NCBI RefSeq assembly: GCF_041381155.1
Contig: NC_091144.1
Location: forward strand, 17,121,544 to 17,185,543
Origin: Argopecten irradians
Lineage: Eukaryota > Mollusca > Bivalvia > Pectinida > Pectinidae
DNA length: 64,000 bases
Direction of reading: 5' to 3'
Shown: positions 23,121-36,011 of the stretch, one piece after another
Numbering within the stretch: position 1 is the stretch's first letter
How the letters are laid out: each line of letters begins with the position of its first letter
The notes under the pieces: model-generated
The model's database searches: none
The model's input: only the letters and a program-made list of their open reading frames with translations
Told to the model about the DNA's origin: nothing
Program-made: the position numbers and the translations under genes

Positions 23121-25727
23121 GTTCATGTTAGAAGAACACGTTCAAAAGATAAAGAACGCTGTAATGTAGCTTATAGACTGTTATACCACTCTGTTTAACG
23201 ATCTCTTCCCCATTTTGTAGTACTATCCCACTTAAGCAAAATGTAAAATAAGCAGAACAGCTACCCTTCTAGGTCTTATACCTTCATATTATTAAAATCT
23301 ATTATTTTTGTTTATTCACAGCAAAATATTGCAACTCAGATTACATTTCTACATTTCAATAAGCTTTATATATATACTTGATTCAGTCTCTTTCTTATCA
23401 TATTTGGTGCAAGTGTAGGTTAGTGTCTAGACAAGTGTTAGTTATTTTCCTTGTCAAGGAATCTTTTGTTTCTATGTAAATGAGTATGGCTTGTCCACTC
23501 TTACCTTCCTGAGAACCCCTATTGACTAGGGGGCCAAATTAAAAATAGTTGTAATTAGATTATGTGCAAGAACCAATCATGGCAGGTATAATGCACAACG
23601 TCAGACATACAGATGCAACTTCCCTAATTGTGTAGCGTCAGTTTGGATGAAATTGTCGGAACAGATGCTTTTATAGTTCACTTCAGAGTTAAACAATTGG
23701 GGGGCTCTCATGATTTAATACAAAAGAAATGAATCATTCGTTTGGAATCTATCCCTATTCGGATTATCATACATATGTAAGATTTGCAATCAAAATCCTT
23801 TTGTTTCTTTAACATGATTATCTCATCACAGCTCAGATGACCTCCAGTCCCCACATAGGCTCGGGTACCTTCGGTACACATTTAGTAGGGGATCTTTCCA
23901 CCATAGACTCTGGGACCTCCGGTCCCTACTTTAGATAGGGAACCTCTGGTTTACTCTGTGACAACCGGTCACCACATAGGCTAGTGATTAGTATAGGTTA
24001 GAAATAGTTTGAAATGTTCCAAGAAACCTTAACTTTATCACTTGAGTCTTGTTACATAAGCAGCCCCCAAGAGAGCCAAAGAAAATATATGTTGGGTAAT
24101 TATATAAAATTAGTATTTTAGGTTAAGTACAGCAGGTGAGGTATGCAAGTGGTGTGCAGGAACCTATATATTATGTGTTATAATTTGTTAGAGTAGCAAT
24201 TTAACCCCTTTTATCTAAATTCAGTTTTTGTGGTGTATAAATAGAAGGTTGAAAACAATACTACTTGCACAGGTTCCCTTGGCTCTGTTTTGGTTCGCAT
24301 AATTTATAGATAACTCAACAACGTTAAATTTATTTGGCGGTAAGAGCATTTATCAACTTAATGCCAATACTAGATAATAATTTTGTTTCATAGTATTACA
24401 CATAACATGTAGTATATTCCTAAATTTTTTATAACAAAACCAAAAGATGGGGAAAAACAATTACACAACACCACAATCTTGAGTACATATACCAGTGCTC
24501 ACGTGTCCCCATCCAATCATATTGTATTGACAATAGACGACCAGCCATCTCATCCTTCTATATAATGGTACTTGGCATTATGGGACCCACCAATTATTGA
24601 AGAGTGTTATGTGGTGTTTCCACTGAACAAAATCAAGACTTCCTCAGGGGGGCCAACGTCCATCACAAAGTCAGATGTGAGGGGTTGTCAAGTGAGTATA
24701 GAAAAGACATAATCCAGATTAAGTCGCCTTTTTCGGTGTTGTTTCGGCAGGTTAATTGTGTAGTTACAGAACAGAAGTGCAACGGAAGCATGGCATGCGC
24801 ACTGACATCTGAAGTCTTTTTTATTTTTCATCTATCAAAAATAGGCTTCTTCCACCATAGCATTGCAATTTTATAATCTTCATAACAACATTCCCCTTTT
24901 CAAAGTTGATTTGTACATTTTTATGACAAGAAAGGTCAGCATTGGATTTGATTACGTGCTCTTCGATTTTGCTCTTCTCTTGTTCGACTTACCGAACATT
25001 GTACGGCCTTGCAAAATAATTCAGTTAGGAAGAAGATAAAAGATAAGATCCCAATTTTAGTCGCCCGGTGCAATAGGGGAAGAAGTACGTTTCTCTTTGA
25101 AATTAAATGATAAAATTGGCACTTTGAATAAAAAATATTCAAATCAGAATAATCAATATATTTTTTCTTGGAATATACATGAATTTCAATATAATTATAG
25201 ACAACACGACTCTAGATAGTTGATATACCAGTCGGATATGTTGTTGCATGTGACAGATTTGATACCACTCTGGGATCCAAGATGTACTACATTTGCATTC
25301 AAGCTGGAAGCAATATGGTATTATTTACCCGTTATAATATAAACCCCTTATGATTAGCATGAGTCGTTTGCCGATTTTAGTAGCTGAAATCCATTAAATC
25401 ACTGAAAAGATCTATGGTATACGGGAACGATGACATTTAATGTTTATATAAGAAAATATCTGTTGGTCCTCTGCGTTAACATATTGCAATGTCAAATTTC
25501 ACGTCGTGTACAATCTAAAATCTGTGTTTTTATCAATACGCCGTCCGTACTACTATCACGCCATAGGAACATGGAGCAGCTTGATTACACTATGTACAAA
25601 TCATCGTTTGTCTTTTTAGAGACCTTTACATTATCCGGATAATATAACTACGACCTTTAGTGAAAAGAATGGCTGCAGAAACATCAAATGTTCTTTAAAC
25701 ATTTAAAGTTTCAGATGTATAGAAAAT
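23121..25727. other. Gene-free stretch with repeat fragments
   Basis: No gene was found here. 23830-23985 repeats words like acctccRgtccccacatagg two or three times. 24480-24760 and 25018-25090 are diverged pieces of the ~520-bp family (cattatgggacc, agattaagtcgcc; aagataagatcccaatttta). Nothing else is recognisable. Confidence 0.5.
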
Positions 25728-25857
25728 ACATGGTTAGTATCTTACAATACAAGGTTTATTTTGGTGCGAGATCTAGGAAAGCCGAGATGACGATTCTTCT
25801 CGGTTTTCCGTGTCGACCACCAAAATAAAACTTGTACTGTAAGATGCTAACTGTGTA
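25728..25857. mobile_element. Small inverted-repeat MITE
   Basis: The arms are about 38 bp each: tggttagtatcttacaatac and ggtttattttggtg at the left pair with caccaaaataaaacttgtac and gatgctaac at the right. A half copy is at 5653-5696. It has no coding capacity. Confidence 0.75.
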
Positions 25858-28410
25858 CATGTATTCTGTTTATCCTGCAACCATTATGACAGTTAAAACG
25901 AAAGCAGATTTCCAGTTATTTACTTGGTTTCGGTCGAAGCGAGGCACTTCTTTGATGCGGAGGTAAAGATTGATTCACAAAACCGAATGAAAGAGTACTC
26001 CTTTTTACTGCCGTTGGAAATAAATAAGCGCATTCGCAAACAGTATCCATGATTCTATTCAGTGTGTAATATCACTGAAACAAAACGAAAATGCTCAAAA
26101 AACAATAAATACCCATTAAAGAATCACTTTACAATACATACCTTTGCCATGAGCCAAGAAAAAGACGACACCGCCATACGAGCTTTTCGTCATCGTAAAA
26201 ATTACTTCATTCCGATGAATGTGATGTCACGTTTTAGCGGTACTGAATGACGTTTCATTCACCGGAAAGTTCAAGTTCTGGGTCAAGTTAGAAAAAGTTC
26301 CGTCAGATATGGAACAAATTCACGTGATCGTATTGACGGATAAAGCACAAGTTTATCCGGCAGTAGTTATCGGTCAGTATGTGTGACAATTGCAAGATAA
26401 ATCTATTTATTGTCGAAAATTTGATTATTTACAATGTTGACTTTTTGTTTTATTTATAAAACCACTTGTATTTTGAATGAAAGTGAAAGCTGTTCTGTAA
26501 ATGTATGCCTGACATTCAATATGTTGTCAAAGATGTTAGACTTAGAAAACATATTTGATTTATATAAATCGTGTGTTACGTAACAATTGTTCACGGTTTA
26601 CGATATACCGGAAATATTCATTTCCCCGTAAGAAACTATTAATGTACTTTTACGCTAGTACAATATTATGTAAAATATAACGTCCGCCCATTTGACGAAG
26701 ACACCATTTCAAATTTCGTTGTGAGTTTTTTTTTCCGTAATATCAGGGATTGTCTTGATAACGTCCCCGTTCAAACGTCATTGAATACATGCGTGGTACC
26801 GCCACCTGTACACTGTCAGTGGAGACACTTCACTACTTAGAGGGCGTGGCTTTACACCGATAGAATCTCGGCACGCGCCACCATTCCATGCATAGTCCAG
26901 TCGTTAAACCACAAAGATCCATCGTCTCGTGCCATTTAAAAAGCATACTTGTGTTTTCTAATACAAAACAAACAAAACTTTAATCTACTTAGACTCTGTT
27001 TGCCATCAGGCGTAGGAACGTGAAGTGTGTAGAATACGGAAACGGAAGTTATGTCCGTGGTACGTGCTTGGATCTCCAGACATTTAAAAACTAATTTTAT
27101 TCTTTTAATCTTTTTAAATATTTGATTAATGATCTAGGAACAATTGACGTTTTCTGTCAGTCTTGTAACCCATTTCACTTCTACTTGTTACTACTCTGAC
27201 CCACAGTGAGTTGATTAGTATGATACAACATCAATATCACCGAATTCAGGCGAACAGACAGACAGGCGAACAGACAAATTTATTGTCACGGTATACTGCC
27301 ACTGGAAACTAGTTTAAAATAGTCTATGATGTTTCAATACATACAATGTGATGAAAAATACAAGAATTAATTCAGAAAGACTGTTTGTATAAAAGCAAAA
27401 AATGCATGGATTTATAATGAGGTGAGAAAAAAACCGTGAATGAAGAATATTTATGTCAATTGATTGTAGCTTCAAGAAGTGTAGATATCTAGTTTCAAAA
27501 GGGTCAGTATTACACAGGATTTATTCGGTCGGCGTAGTTAATGAAATGTTGGTTAATGGTCAAATAAGATGACAGTTTCAGCTGATAAGCACAGCATAAT
27601 TGATTCCTATTATAGAAAATTCCAATGGCCTCATGCATCAAAAATGGTCGCTAAGCTGAACAAAAACGAATATCCTAATGAAATTCCATCATCGTAACGA
27701 TTCTAACTTAAGTATGATTTTAACTTTTTTTTGTGAATGGAAAAAGATGAAATGCACGTTTTGGTTGTCCTTGGATGTGTCCTTGAAATAATCTGTAGAT
27801 TTAAATGCACGCATTGCTACGAGAGAAGATTACCATTTTTGTAGGAAAATACCACATGTATGTTTAATTTGGTCTTTCCGGCCACTTTGAAGACGTCAAA
27901 CAAAACACAATTAATATCCTTATGATTATAATTGTACCTGGAATCAAGTATCAAAATGTTTGTCATGAGCAACCAGACATTACTTAAACTAAATGTCAGG
28001 GTCACCATAACCGATCTCCTCAAAAATGTCAATACAGTTACGACGGAGGATGTTTACATACGAGTACCGGCTGCGGTATTAATTTCTCCTAGTCGTCACT
28101 AAAACTGCCCGACACCCCCGCATTGACATTTGCAATGTAACCATGTAACGTTAAGTATACTTCACTTATTCTTTTTCATGTTTTAATAATCAGTTCTCCT
28201 GCACTGTGAAACCAATATGTCGATTTTTATATAAATACATACTAGTAATCGACTTTTCAAAACTAATTAAATCATAAGAATATTTTCAGAATTATAGACA
28301 CGCATTACACATTAAAATGAAATATAAATCAATTGAAATTTAATAAAGTCGTTTTATACAGGAATAGATATATGCTTTTAGTTTATTTTCCCATACTAGC
28401 TCTATTATTA
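25858..28410. other. Gene-poor stretch
   Basis: No complete gene was found here. The only exon-like item is 27010-27094, listed separately. 26750-27060 is less AT-rich than its surroundings. No repeat family beyond simple words was recognised. Confidence 0.4.
27010..27094 (+). pseudogene. Possible isolated terminal exon
   Basis: A good acceptor (ctctgtttgccatcag) is followed by 28 codons ending in TAA, with the peptide containing KCVEYGNGSYVRGTCLDLQT. Two cysteines and balanced composition look protein-like. No partner exon was found within several kb, and no poly(A) signal is adjacent. It could equally be chance. Confidence 0.2.
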
Positions 28411-28561
28411 CACTCTTTCATATGTGGATATGAAGGATAGGGATATTCTACCCGAGGGTCACAAAATGTAGAAAAACACGAGGCTTGCCGAGGGTTTTGC
28501 AACATTTTGTGATCCCGAGGGTAGAATATCCCTATCTTTCATATCCATTTATGAAAGAGTA
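28411..28561. repeat. Long palindrome
   Basis: The ~60-bp arms are nearly perfect: ggatagggatattctacccg and gggtcacaaaatgt pair with acattttgtgatcccgaggg and tagaatatccctatc. The loop is about 27 bp. The arms end in ctctttcata and tatgaaagag. Confidence 0.85.
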
Positions 28562-28567
28562 TTTTCC

Positions 28568-28895
28568 TTTCATACCTCGACGTTTTATTGCAATTTTACA
28601 TTTATAATATCCCGCCATTTTGAAATAAATTCGAAGAAATCCACGACTAAAAGTCAATTTTTCATACATGAAAAAATTACGTGATATTTTCAACAAAAAT
28701 ACCGTTGTTTGCATCTTTTATTGTTAAACCAGTTAAGTTTGTGAAAAAAATGTTAAAATTTTACCGAGGAAATAGAAATTTTGTTAAAGCCGTGACGTCA
28801 CGAGGCTTTATTGCATGGGTTGCCATGCAATACAGCCTCAGGCGGCAAGAGTGTGTTGCCCTAGACCAGCCAGTATTACACCCGTAGGTATGAAA
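28568..28895. mobile_element. Probable MITE next to the palindrome
   Basis: The ends are inverted: tttcatacct at 28568 and aggtatgaaa at 28886-28895. The interior carries a short inner repeat, tgcatgggttgccatgca. It has no coding capacity. The termini resemble the outer words of the neighbouring palindrome (ctttcata), so the two may be parts of one composite element. Confidence 0.5.
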
Positions 28896-31800
28896 GAAAT
28901 ATTGGTATGTGTATGTATATCTTCATTGTTTATTTGAATGAAAAATTGTTTAAATTGAATTAAAACCCAAACTATTAGTAGGGAATGACCAACTCCCACA
29001 TGTTGCTCAGTTTTACGCACACACTTATTATCTTTGAAGACATTCAAATGTCAAATTAATGACCGACTGGACTGATTTATCATGTTTAATCGTCCATTTT
29101 TTAATATTTTATTTTGGCGAGTTTCTCTCGGGGAAGCACAAATGATGTTTGTTTTACTCTGTCCATTTCTTGGACATTTTCTTCATTTCTTTTTCAGATA
29201 TATATGCTAGAGAACACTAAATAGCACATTAAAAATCCCATTCGGTTTCTAGATCCAATGCATCACTTAATCATGCGATCATCATTGTAATTGAGGGACT
29301 CATTCCCTTATATAATACCCATTCCCACTACAGCATACTGCCAAACACTCCGAACAACTAATCCAACCGATCCTAGTATAATGACAACAAGAAAAACCAG
29401 TCGTCCCACTTCCTTTATGGCGAATGCTAGACAGGAGTATACACCACCGTCTACAGAGTATGGTGTTTCGGCCAAGAAACAGAACTGAACGACTTCAACG
29501 AAGCTGAGAACGCTCGCCCTTCTGCTCTACTTAGTTATCAAGACCTTGTTAATGTTTTTCGCTGATTTTTATTCACTGACCTTCACTTTATCGATATTAC
29601 ATATAACATAAGGTACTTGGGATAAGGTCGGTAACTGTTACGACTGATAAACAACCTATGGGATAAAACACATGTTTATGCAAATTTTATGTAAATTTCG
29701 TGGAGGAGTGTTGCATCCATCACAACCTTCAGTCAAAATATGCCGTTTTGGTTACCTTTCTCACAACTGTTTTTATCACTTTCCATTGTGAATCTCGTAC
29801 AAATAATGTATGTTCATAATCTCGAAAAGGTATTCTAGGGTGTTTTTACAAATTCACCTACCGATTGAAGACATTTTCCCTTTCTTAGATGGCTAACTAA
29901 TTATGCACACCATATAGGGAGTGGGACGACTGGTTTGCCCGTTGTCAGTATCGGGTGGGTTTGCTGTTCGCAGTGTTTGACAATATGCTTTAATGAGAGT
30001 GAGTACTATTAAAGAGCAATAGTTTCACTATAACATGGCACGGATATAACCAAAGCATTATTCTGCTTTACTTTATTTTACATGTTTGACTAGTCGTGCA
30101 CCGTGTTTAGATACTTGTGATAAAAATAGAATAACATTAAGTCCTTAAAATCATATATGACACAACTGCTCGTCATATATTTCAAACAGTAAATTTTGAT
30201 GAATTCAGCTGGAGAAATCATTCAAAGGCACGGAGAAACATGTATGGTGCTTTACATATATACATGTATACATTACCGGTAGTTACCACATATAATTTAT
30301 GCACCGTAATAATTTTTGTGTTTTATGCTTTATGAATGTTTCGATAAAAACATATTTGAAGAAGTCACTTTATAATATAATTACTGATATCACTGTAAAA
30401 ATGTGAAGTTAGTTTGTAGATCACGACTTGTCGTCTTGGTTTGATGGTGTGTTCTCATTTTACTTCACTGTAAATGTTATGATGATCGCCAAAGTTAATT
30501 TTGAACATTAATTTGACTTTGTGGAAGTAAAACCCGTGTATTGTAAATATTGTAATTCTCAAAATATTGATAAGTTGTATAGTGAATTGATTTATGAGTA
30601 TGAAAATTACGACACACCAATAATGTTAAGTTTCATTTAGCCTTTATCGGAAGTTATTGATTTATAATAACCCATTGTTTTATAGGACCAATCTCTGAAA
30701 GGTGAATACACTTGTGAGGGCGTGTTCGGTTTACACTAGAAAGACAACATCAGCTGACCTGTTCACAGACTGGGTACCCGTATAATATTGTAGTAGGATC
30801 ATCCCTGGTCCTTCTGTCTCTCCTACAGTAGTATTATGGTATTTAACGAGACGTCAGTACCAACTACAACAGTCATCAGACTCTCTGATATCACCCACAC
30901 ACCTTTCTATGTGTCGTCCCCTGAACTATGAAGGGGGTATGAAAGGCATAAACAGTTTTAATACGTTAATTACTCTATCAGACGGGTTAACTATGTCAGC
31001 ATGTACAATGCGTGGCTTTCCCTTTTATTGATAATACGAGTTCAAAGTCCATTCTGTAAATTGTTTTCTTGACGTCAATTTCCGACGCATATCTACTTCA
31101 TAATTTATACCGTATAAATCAATGAACTTGATAATATTGTGACAACTAGAAGCATTAAAAGGTTATTCAGTACTTGAAGAGAGGGTCAGAAAATGGGACG
31201 GTGTGTGCATTTCTCTGTAAGTAAACATTGTCTGCAGATAGGGACTGTAAACTGAAAATAACATCTGGAGCTGATTTCATGTATGTTAGAACAATAAATT
31301 GCTGTAAATCCTTTAATGGCAATGATAAGGATGTCTTCATTTCTGTAAAATGAAGAAATACTAGATTATGAATTCAAATATGAAAGAGGAAAAGAGAGAA
31401 GACAACATTACGATAACTAGTCATACTTGATTATGATTTAAAATATGAAAAAAAAGAGAAAAAAATTACGATAAACGAATGTCTATTTTTCAGTATGACA
31501 ATGCTATAAATGCCTTGATTTATGTAAAATGAAAGAAATACTAGATTATCATTTCAAATATGAAAAACGACAAAATATTACGATAACGCATTGCTATTTC
31601 GAGTATGGTATAAATGGAAAACAATATCTCTCTCCCCTTTGTCTATGCATTCGTCATAACCTTTGACATTACTGTTGATCCGTAAAATGTTGTGTTGTTT
31701 GTAAATTTTTAGAAAATATCCGAAAAATTGTACGTTTCAGTTTTACAAGCCTACAGGGTTCAGTACATATTTCTGTCGCCAAATAACCATGCCATTATAT

Positions 31801-31966
31801 TTACCATTGTTTATAGCATGTAGTAGGAGCGATGGTTTGAGCGGATTCGACTATACGCACATACAGTCCTTTTTGAGTGATTAACCCAGAAACATATTTA
31901 CGATATGTTCAACGTGGATTAACCATAATTCCTACACTATTTCATCAAATAGATAACTGATTCGCT
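28896..31966. other. Gene-poor stretch with repeat fragments
   Basis: 29325-29490 and 29905-29985 are diverged pieces of the ~520-bp family in opposite orientations (aaccagtcgtcccact; gtgggacgactggtttgccc). 31315-31600 holds an imperfect tandem pair (atactagattatgaattcaaatatg-like words and attacgataac). The only exon-like item is at 30836. Confidence 0.5.
30836..30931 (+). pseudogene. Exon-1-like open frame resembling the PPxY gene start
   Basis: A strong acceptor-like tract (ccttctgtctctcctacag, ending 30828) precedes an ATG opening 31 codons. The first residues, MVFNETSVPTTT, echo the PPxY gene's N-terminus, NYTTVAVPTTT: a glycosylation sequon followed by VPTTT. At the position where the live gene has its GT donor, this copy reads GTCATC, a poor donor. 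No membrane-segment exon was found downstream. It may be a decayed paralogous exon or a coincidence. Confidence 0.25.
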
Positions 31967-32482
31967 GCCCTGCAGGTAGGGCGTTAGAATTGTACCTGCT
32001 GCCCCTATTGCATGATCGTAAAAGGCTACTAAATTTAGGATCTTATCTTTTCTCTTCTTTATCTTATTCTTCCTAACGTCTCCCTTCACACCACCTCACC
32101 TTTGGCCTTTAGTTGAGTGCTCGCCCCTGTGAGGTAGGCTTTGAGTTCTGTCCCCTGGGCGAGACACACCATAGTCTATAAAAGTGGTAATTTCTGCTCC
32201 TGCTTAGCACTCGGCATACAGGGAGTAGGACGACTGGTTCGCCCGTTGTCAGAATAATGATACCGGATGTGGTGTGTTGCTTGGTGTCTTCAGTAGCGTG
32301 CTTCAGTGATATAGCACTATAAAAATGGCAAAAGTTCCACTATACAAGACACAACACGAACCTACCGCAGTTTCCCAAAACCCACACCTCGCACTACACA
32401 CACGCTACACACCGCATACATGGGAGGCCGTCCTTACAAATGATCCTGGCTGTTAATAGGATTAATTAATCAAACAAACAAA
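31967..32482 (-). repeat. Most complete copy of the ~520-bp dispersed repeat
   Basis: One end is a short hairpin, gccctgcaggtagggc, followed by ctgcccctattgcatgatcg and taaaaggctactaaattta. The other end is attaattaatcaaacaaaca, an AAAC-type tail. The interior holds a TTTGAGTTCTGTCCCC word with slight likeness to a pol III B box. A tailed end and no long inverted repeats favour a SINE-like or other non-autonomous retroelement, but the family is unassigned. Confidence 0.85.
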
Positions 32483-32752
32483 TAGCTGAATCATTGTCGC
32501 ATATTTTTGAGAAGCTAGATAACTGTTTCATGGGGTAACATGCTATAACAATGTCGAGTCTTCGGGGGCTTTATATCTTCAGTAATTAAGCATCCTTATC
32601 GGACATGCTGTCGTTCAAGGTTGGGTGATCATTATCAGTAAATAACTGGATAAAGAAATATATCACAAGGTCAAGGTAATCTTGAATTGATTTGTCACTT
32701 CAGGTTTAAGCATACTAATTTCATGTATAGAAGGTTTGGATATATGTATGTT

Positions 32753-32905
32753 ATGGAGATAAGCCGAAAACTGTACAATATGTGGGAGAGTGAACTGTAT
32801 CGAGGCCCTTCAGGCCCGAGATCTGTTCTCTCTCCCACATATTGTACACAGTAGGCGAACTCCACTGTATTGATACCGGATGTTGCGACCGCCGAAGCGA
32901 GAGAC
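32753..32905. repeat. Palindromic dispersed repeat, copy 1
   Basis: gataagccgaaaactgtaca and atatgtgggagag form one arm; ctctcccacatattgtaca forms the other. This copy continues into cagtaggcgaactccactgt and a ccggatgttgcgacc end, which recur inverted at 35815-35865. Confidence 0.7.
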
Positions 32906-33250
32906 TTTTTTTGAAAACACAGTATGCATGTAATCAAGGTCAAGTTTTCGATACTTTCGTACGATTACGAAGGTTGTCAGCAAAAAATATAATATATATA
33001 TACATTATCCTTTGATACTAATTTGTAATTCTTCGAAAATGACACCTATAATTACCTGAAAATAGATCGAATCAGTGCCAATAGTACTCTCAGTGGCCGA
33101 TGGTCTCGCAACTTGTTTGGATAATTAACTCGTAGATCATCTTTCACTTACAGTTTACAAATGCTCCTCCATTTGATTATGCTTTAATTCAAAGTACTTC
33201 TCATAGAAATCATTCGAATTTTAGAAAACAAATTAAACATCGATTATAAA

Positions 33251-33333
33251 CAGCACCCTTGGACATGGTACTGTATGGCTACAGCACATGGTACTGTATG
33301 GTACAGCACCCTTGGACATGGTACTGTATGGCT
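33251..33333. repeat. Short direct repeat pair
   Basis: A 30-bp word (cagcacccttggacatggta then ctgtatggct) occurs at 33251-33280 and 33304-33333, with a partial third piece between. Confidence 0.8.
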
Positions 33334-34081
33334 CGTAGCGAGAAGACTGTATGTTGATAGCGATATTGGTTTTTATATGACTGTATGAATGTTGGATTAA
33401 TCATTTTGTCTGTTTGTGAATTATGACCCTTTTTCACTCATATGGATAACTTGGATAATGGAGTTATTGCCCACAGAGTTGCGAAGATTTTGATGACATC
33501 ATTAACCACTGTATACAAGAGTACTGTTCTTAAATTTGCATTTGTAAAAATCACAACTTTAGGAAGAGCAGTGAAAAAACAAAAGAATTTGCAAATAATT
33601 CCAAAAGAAATAAGCTTTCAGGGAAAGCATAAAGTCTCGTATCATAAAACTGTGGTGTTCATGTACAAATACTTATATCGGCATTCCTCAAAACCCCAAT
33701 GTGCAATGCAATTTTCACTGAAAACAGACACTATCTAAATGTTGACCAATTAGAAGCCAGAGAACTTGAAAAAGGAATTCCCAACAAGACCATCTCCATT
33801 GATTGGTTATTTAATATCATTAGAAGTAGTGGATAAAGCAGCTGTTCAAATGGCTGTTCCATCCTTGACGATAACAATGATTAATTCATTATAGATGCAA
33901 AATCCCTTGATATTTCCTCATAAAATTGCCTCTGTCTGTTCATATTGGCTATGAACGCCAACTGAAAGACGTTCAATGCTTATATAGATGTCATATTTGA
34001 TATATGTAATCTTTCATATATATGTGCCAAAGTAAAATATTCAATGAACCTGTACCCCTTTCATAATCTGTTATGGTATGT
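33334..34081. other. Gene-free stretch
   Basis: A 98-codon open frame at 33442-33738 on the plus strand has no recognisable domain and no splice or promoter context. Nothing else was seen. Confidence 0.4.
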
Positions 34082-34188
34082 AGATAAGCCGAAAACTACA
34101 ATATGTGGGGGAGAGAACTGTATCGAGGCCCGTCAAGGCCAAAATCTGTTTTCTCTCCAACATATTGTACAGTTTTCGGCTTATCTCT
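34082..34188. repeat. Palindromic dispersed repeat, copy 2
   Basis: This is the complete palindrome: agataagccgaaaact and caatatgtgggggagag pair with ctctccaacatattgtacag and ttttcggcttatct around a centre containing atcgaggcccgtcaaggcc. It is the clearest copy of the family at 32753 and 35815. Confidence 0.8.
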
Positions 34189-34565
34189 AACTTAAAACAT
34201 AGCACGTCTTTATGTTAATTAAGTACACTTTTATTTTTTTTAAAAGATAAAAAAGCGATATACCTGTTATCCCATGATCGGGTTTTCGATGCGCGCAAAG
34301 AGATTATTATTTTTTTATCAATGTGTCTCAATTAAAATGAAAACTGAAACGTTGATTTAGCTGTACCGTCAAAATTAATACAACATATTATTGTAACAAA
34401 ATAGTTTCAGTTTTTAAGAAAGATCAAACATCAAAATAAATGTACACATTGATTATGTTTCTTCTCCCAAAACGCCATGAAAGCTGTCTTCTGATTGGAC
34501 GGAATTTTCGAAGAGACTTTCTTCGGGAAAACGACGCAGATCGTATCAAGTAACCAACGGTTTTA

Positions 34566-34692
34566 GACATTAGGAAGAATGAAGCTAGTTAGTAATAAGT
34601 AAAAAGAAAATATCCTTAATTTAGTCGCCTTTTACGATTATGCAATAGGGGCAGTAAGGGCAATTCTAATACCCTACATGCAGGGCCAGGCT
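34566..34692 (+). repeat. Partial copy of the ~520-bp repeat
   Basis: It contains only the hairpin end: ccttaatttagtcgcctttt, then gattatgcaataggggcagt, ending near cctacatgcagggc. Confidence 0.75.
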
Positions 34693-35794
34693 AATAACTG
34701 GAGGATCGACGATGCCTAATAATTGTGGACTTTTATTATTAATATGTTTAGTCGTAGAAAGGCATTATTTTATGAATTTGTATTCAGTTTAACTCTAAAA
34801 TTTGATCCTATGATAGTATTGGATTAGAGTAACCAGATTCTACTGACGGTTCCATTTTACAAAAATACTGATGCTCATGGTAATATTGGAAAAGAACACA
34901 TTGTCTTATTTAATGTAACCTTTTAAATTAGTATCTAGTGTAAGTCTTTTTAAGCTGGAAATTTGAATTTATTTTATATGTACAAAGTGATGTAAAGATG
35001 TATTTTGTCTTAAATGTGTGACATTATAATAAAAATATCTTACTATACCCACTACCCTGGCATTACAATTCATCCACAGTTCTAAGCTATTAACATGTAC
35101 AAGTAGAAACTTCAAGTTACATACACACTAGAATAGAAATTATGAAAATATGGCTAAATACACATTATGTAGTACCTTGATACATATCTTACATCAATAA
35201 TTATCAATAACGTCGCAAAGACTCTAGATATGTTCTCGTGTATACGTTTGTTGTTATTTTGTATTCGTTATACGTTTGATGAAGATTTAAAATCAAGTTG
35301 AATTTAAATTGCAGTGTCATTTATTAAATGTGTCTTAACATAATATACATAGCACTGGTATATGTATCTAATACGATGAAAAATTCGAAGAGACACATAC
35401 AGCAAATCGCTAGGAATCGACAGTATAATCACTACGAACCATACAGTCAATTCCGTCATGACCAGCTACAAGCCATACAGTAGCCCCCGAATAAAAGCCA
35501 TGAGTGTGGACATTTTTCACATACATTGTTAGGTTGTCCCTCCATACGTAATGTGTTCCTCATATATAATGAATAATTCAATAATTCGTCCAATTTGTTA
35601 TTAGAAATGCAGAAATTAGGTCGATTTGAATGTTGATGTTGTTGATTAATGGTTGATTATGAACGATTAAAAAGTAGTTATCAATATATACATAATTATA
35701 CCGATTGCAAAATTTAATAAATAATCGTTCAATCTATTTCGATATATAACACGATATATAAAGCCCCTAGAATGATTAAAACACACATTGAATA
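34693..35794. other. Gene-free stretch
   Basis: No gene was found. Around 35495-35580 a frame reading HECGHFSHTLLGCP faintly recalls a LINE Cys/His tail, but it is too short to call. Confidence 0.4.
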
Positions 35795-35930
35795 TCAGAA
35801 TCGCCGATCTGTTTTTAACCTCTCGCAACGTCCGGTATTTAGACAGTGGAGTTCGCCTACTGTGATATACAGTTTGAGGCTTATCTCTAACTTAAAACAT
35901 AGCAAGTCTTTGTGTTAATAAAGTAACTTT
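35795..35930. repeat. Palindromic dispersed repeat, copy 3 (inverted, partial)
   Basis: It carries cgcaacgtccggtatttaga and cagtggagttcgcctactgt, the complement of the end of copy 1, then gaggcttatctctaacttaa, which matches the end of copy 2. Copies 1 and 3 thus face each other across ~3 kb. Confidence 0.7.
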
Positions 35931-35957
35931 TATTTCTAATATAAGCCAGGTTTTTAC

Positions 35958-36011
35958 CTTTGTCTATGAGCTCAGGGTACTCTTCCAGCGTGCATTCAAC
36001 CATGACAAATC
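35958..36011 (-). CDS. Candidate small exon with a tyrosine motif
   Basis: On the minus strand, 54 nt lie between an acceptor (gtctatatag) and a donor (GTAAAA). With phase-1 borders on both sides it reads FVMVECTLEEYPELIDK. The size class, phase 1-1 symmetry and EEYPELI motif are like the receptor-tail cassettes at 58.6-60.8 kb. The frame also stays open past the donor, and flanking exons in matching phase were not found. It could be a stray cassette of a related gene or chance. Confidence 0.25.

Noticed and set aside
33442-33738. 98-codon plus-strand frame
   Set aside because: Lysine-rich AT-biased composition and no supporting context.
35495-35580. HECGHFSHTLLGCP, LINE-like Cys/His tail
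   Set aside because: Too short, with no neighbouring RT motif; resemblance only.
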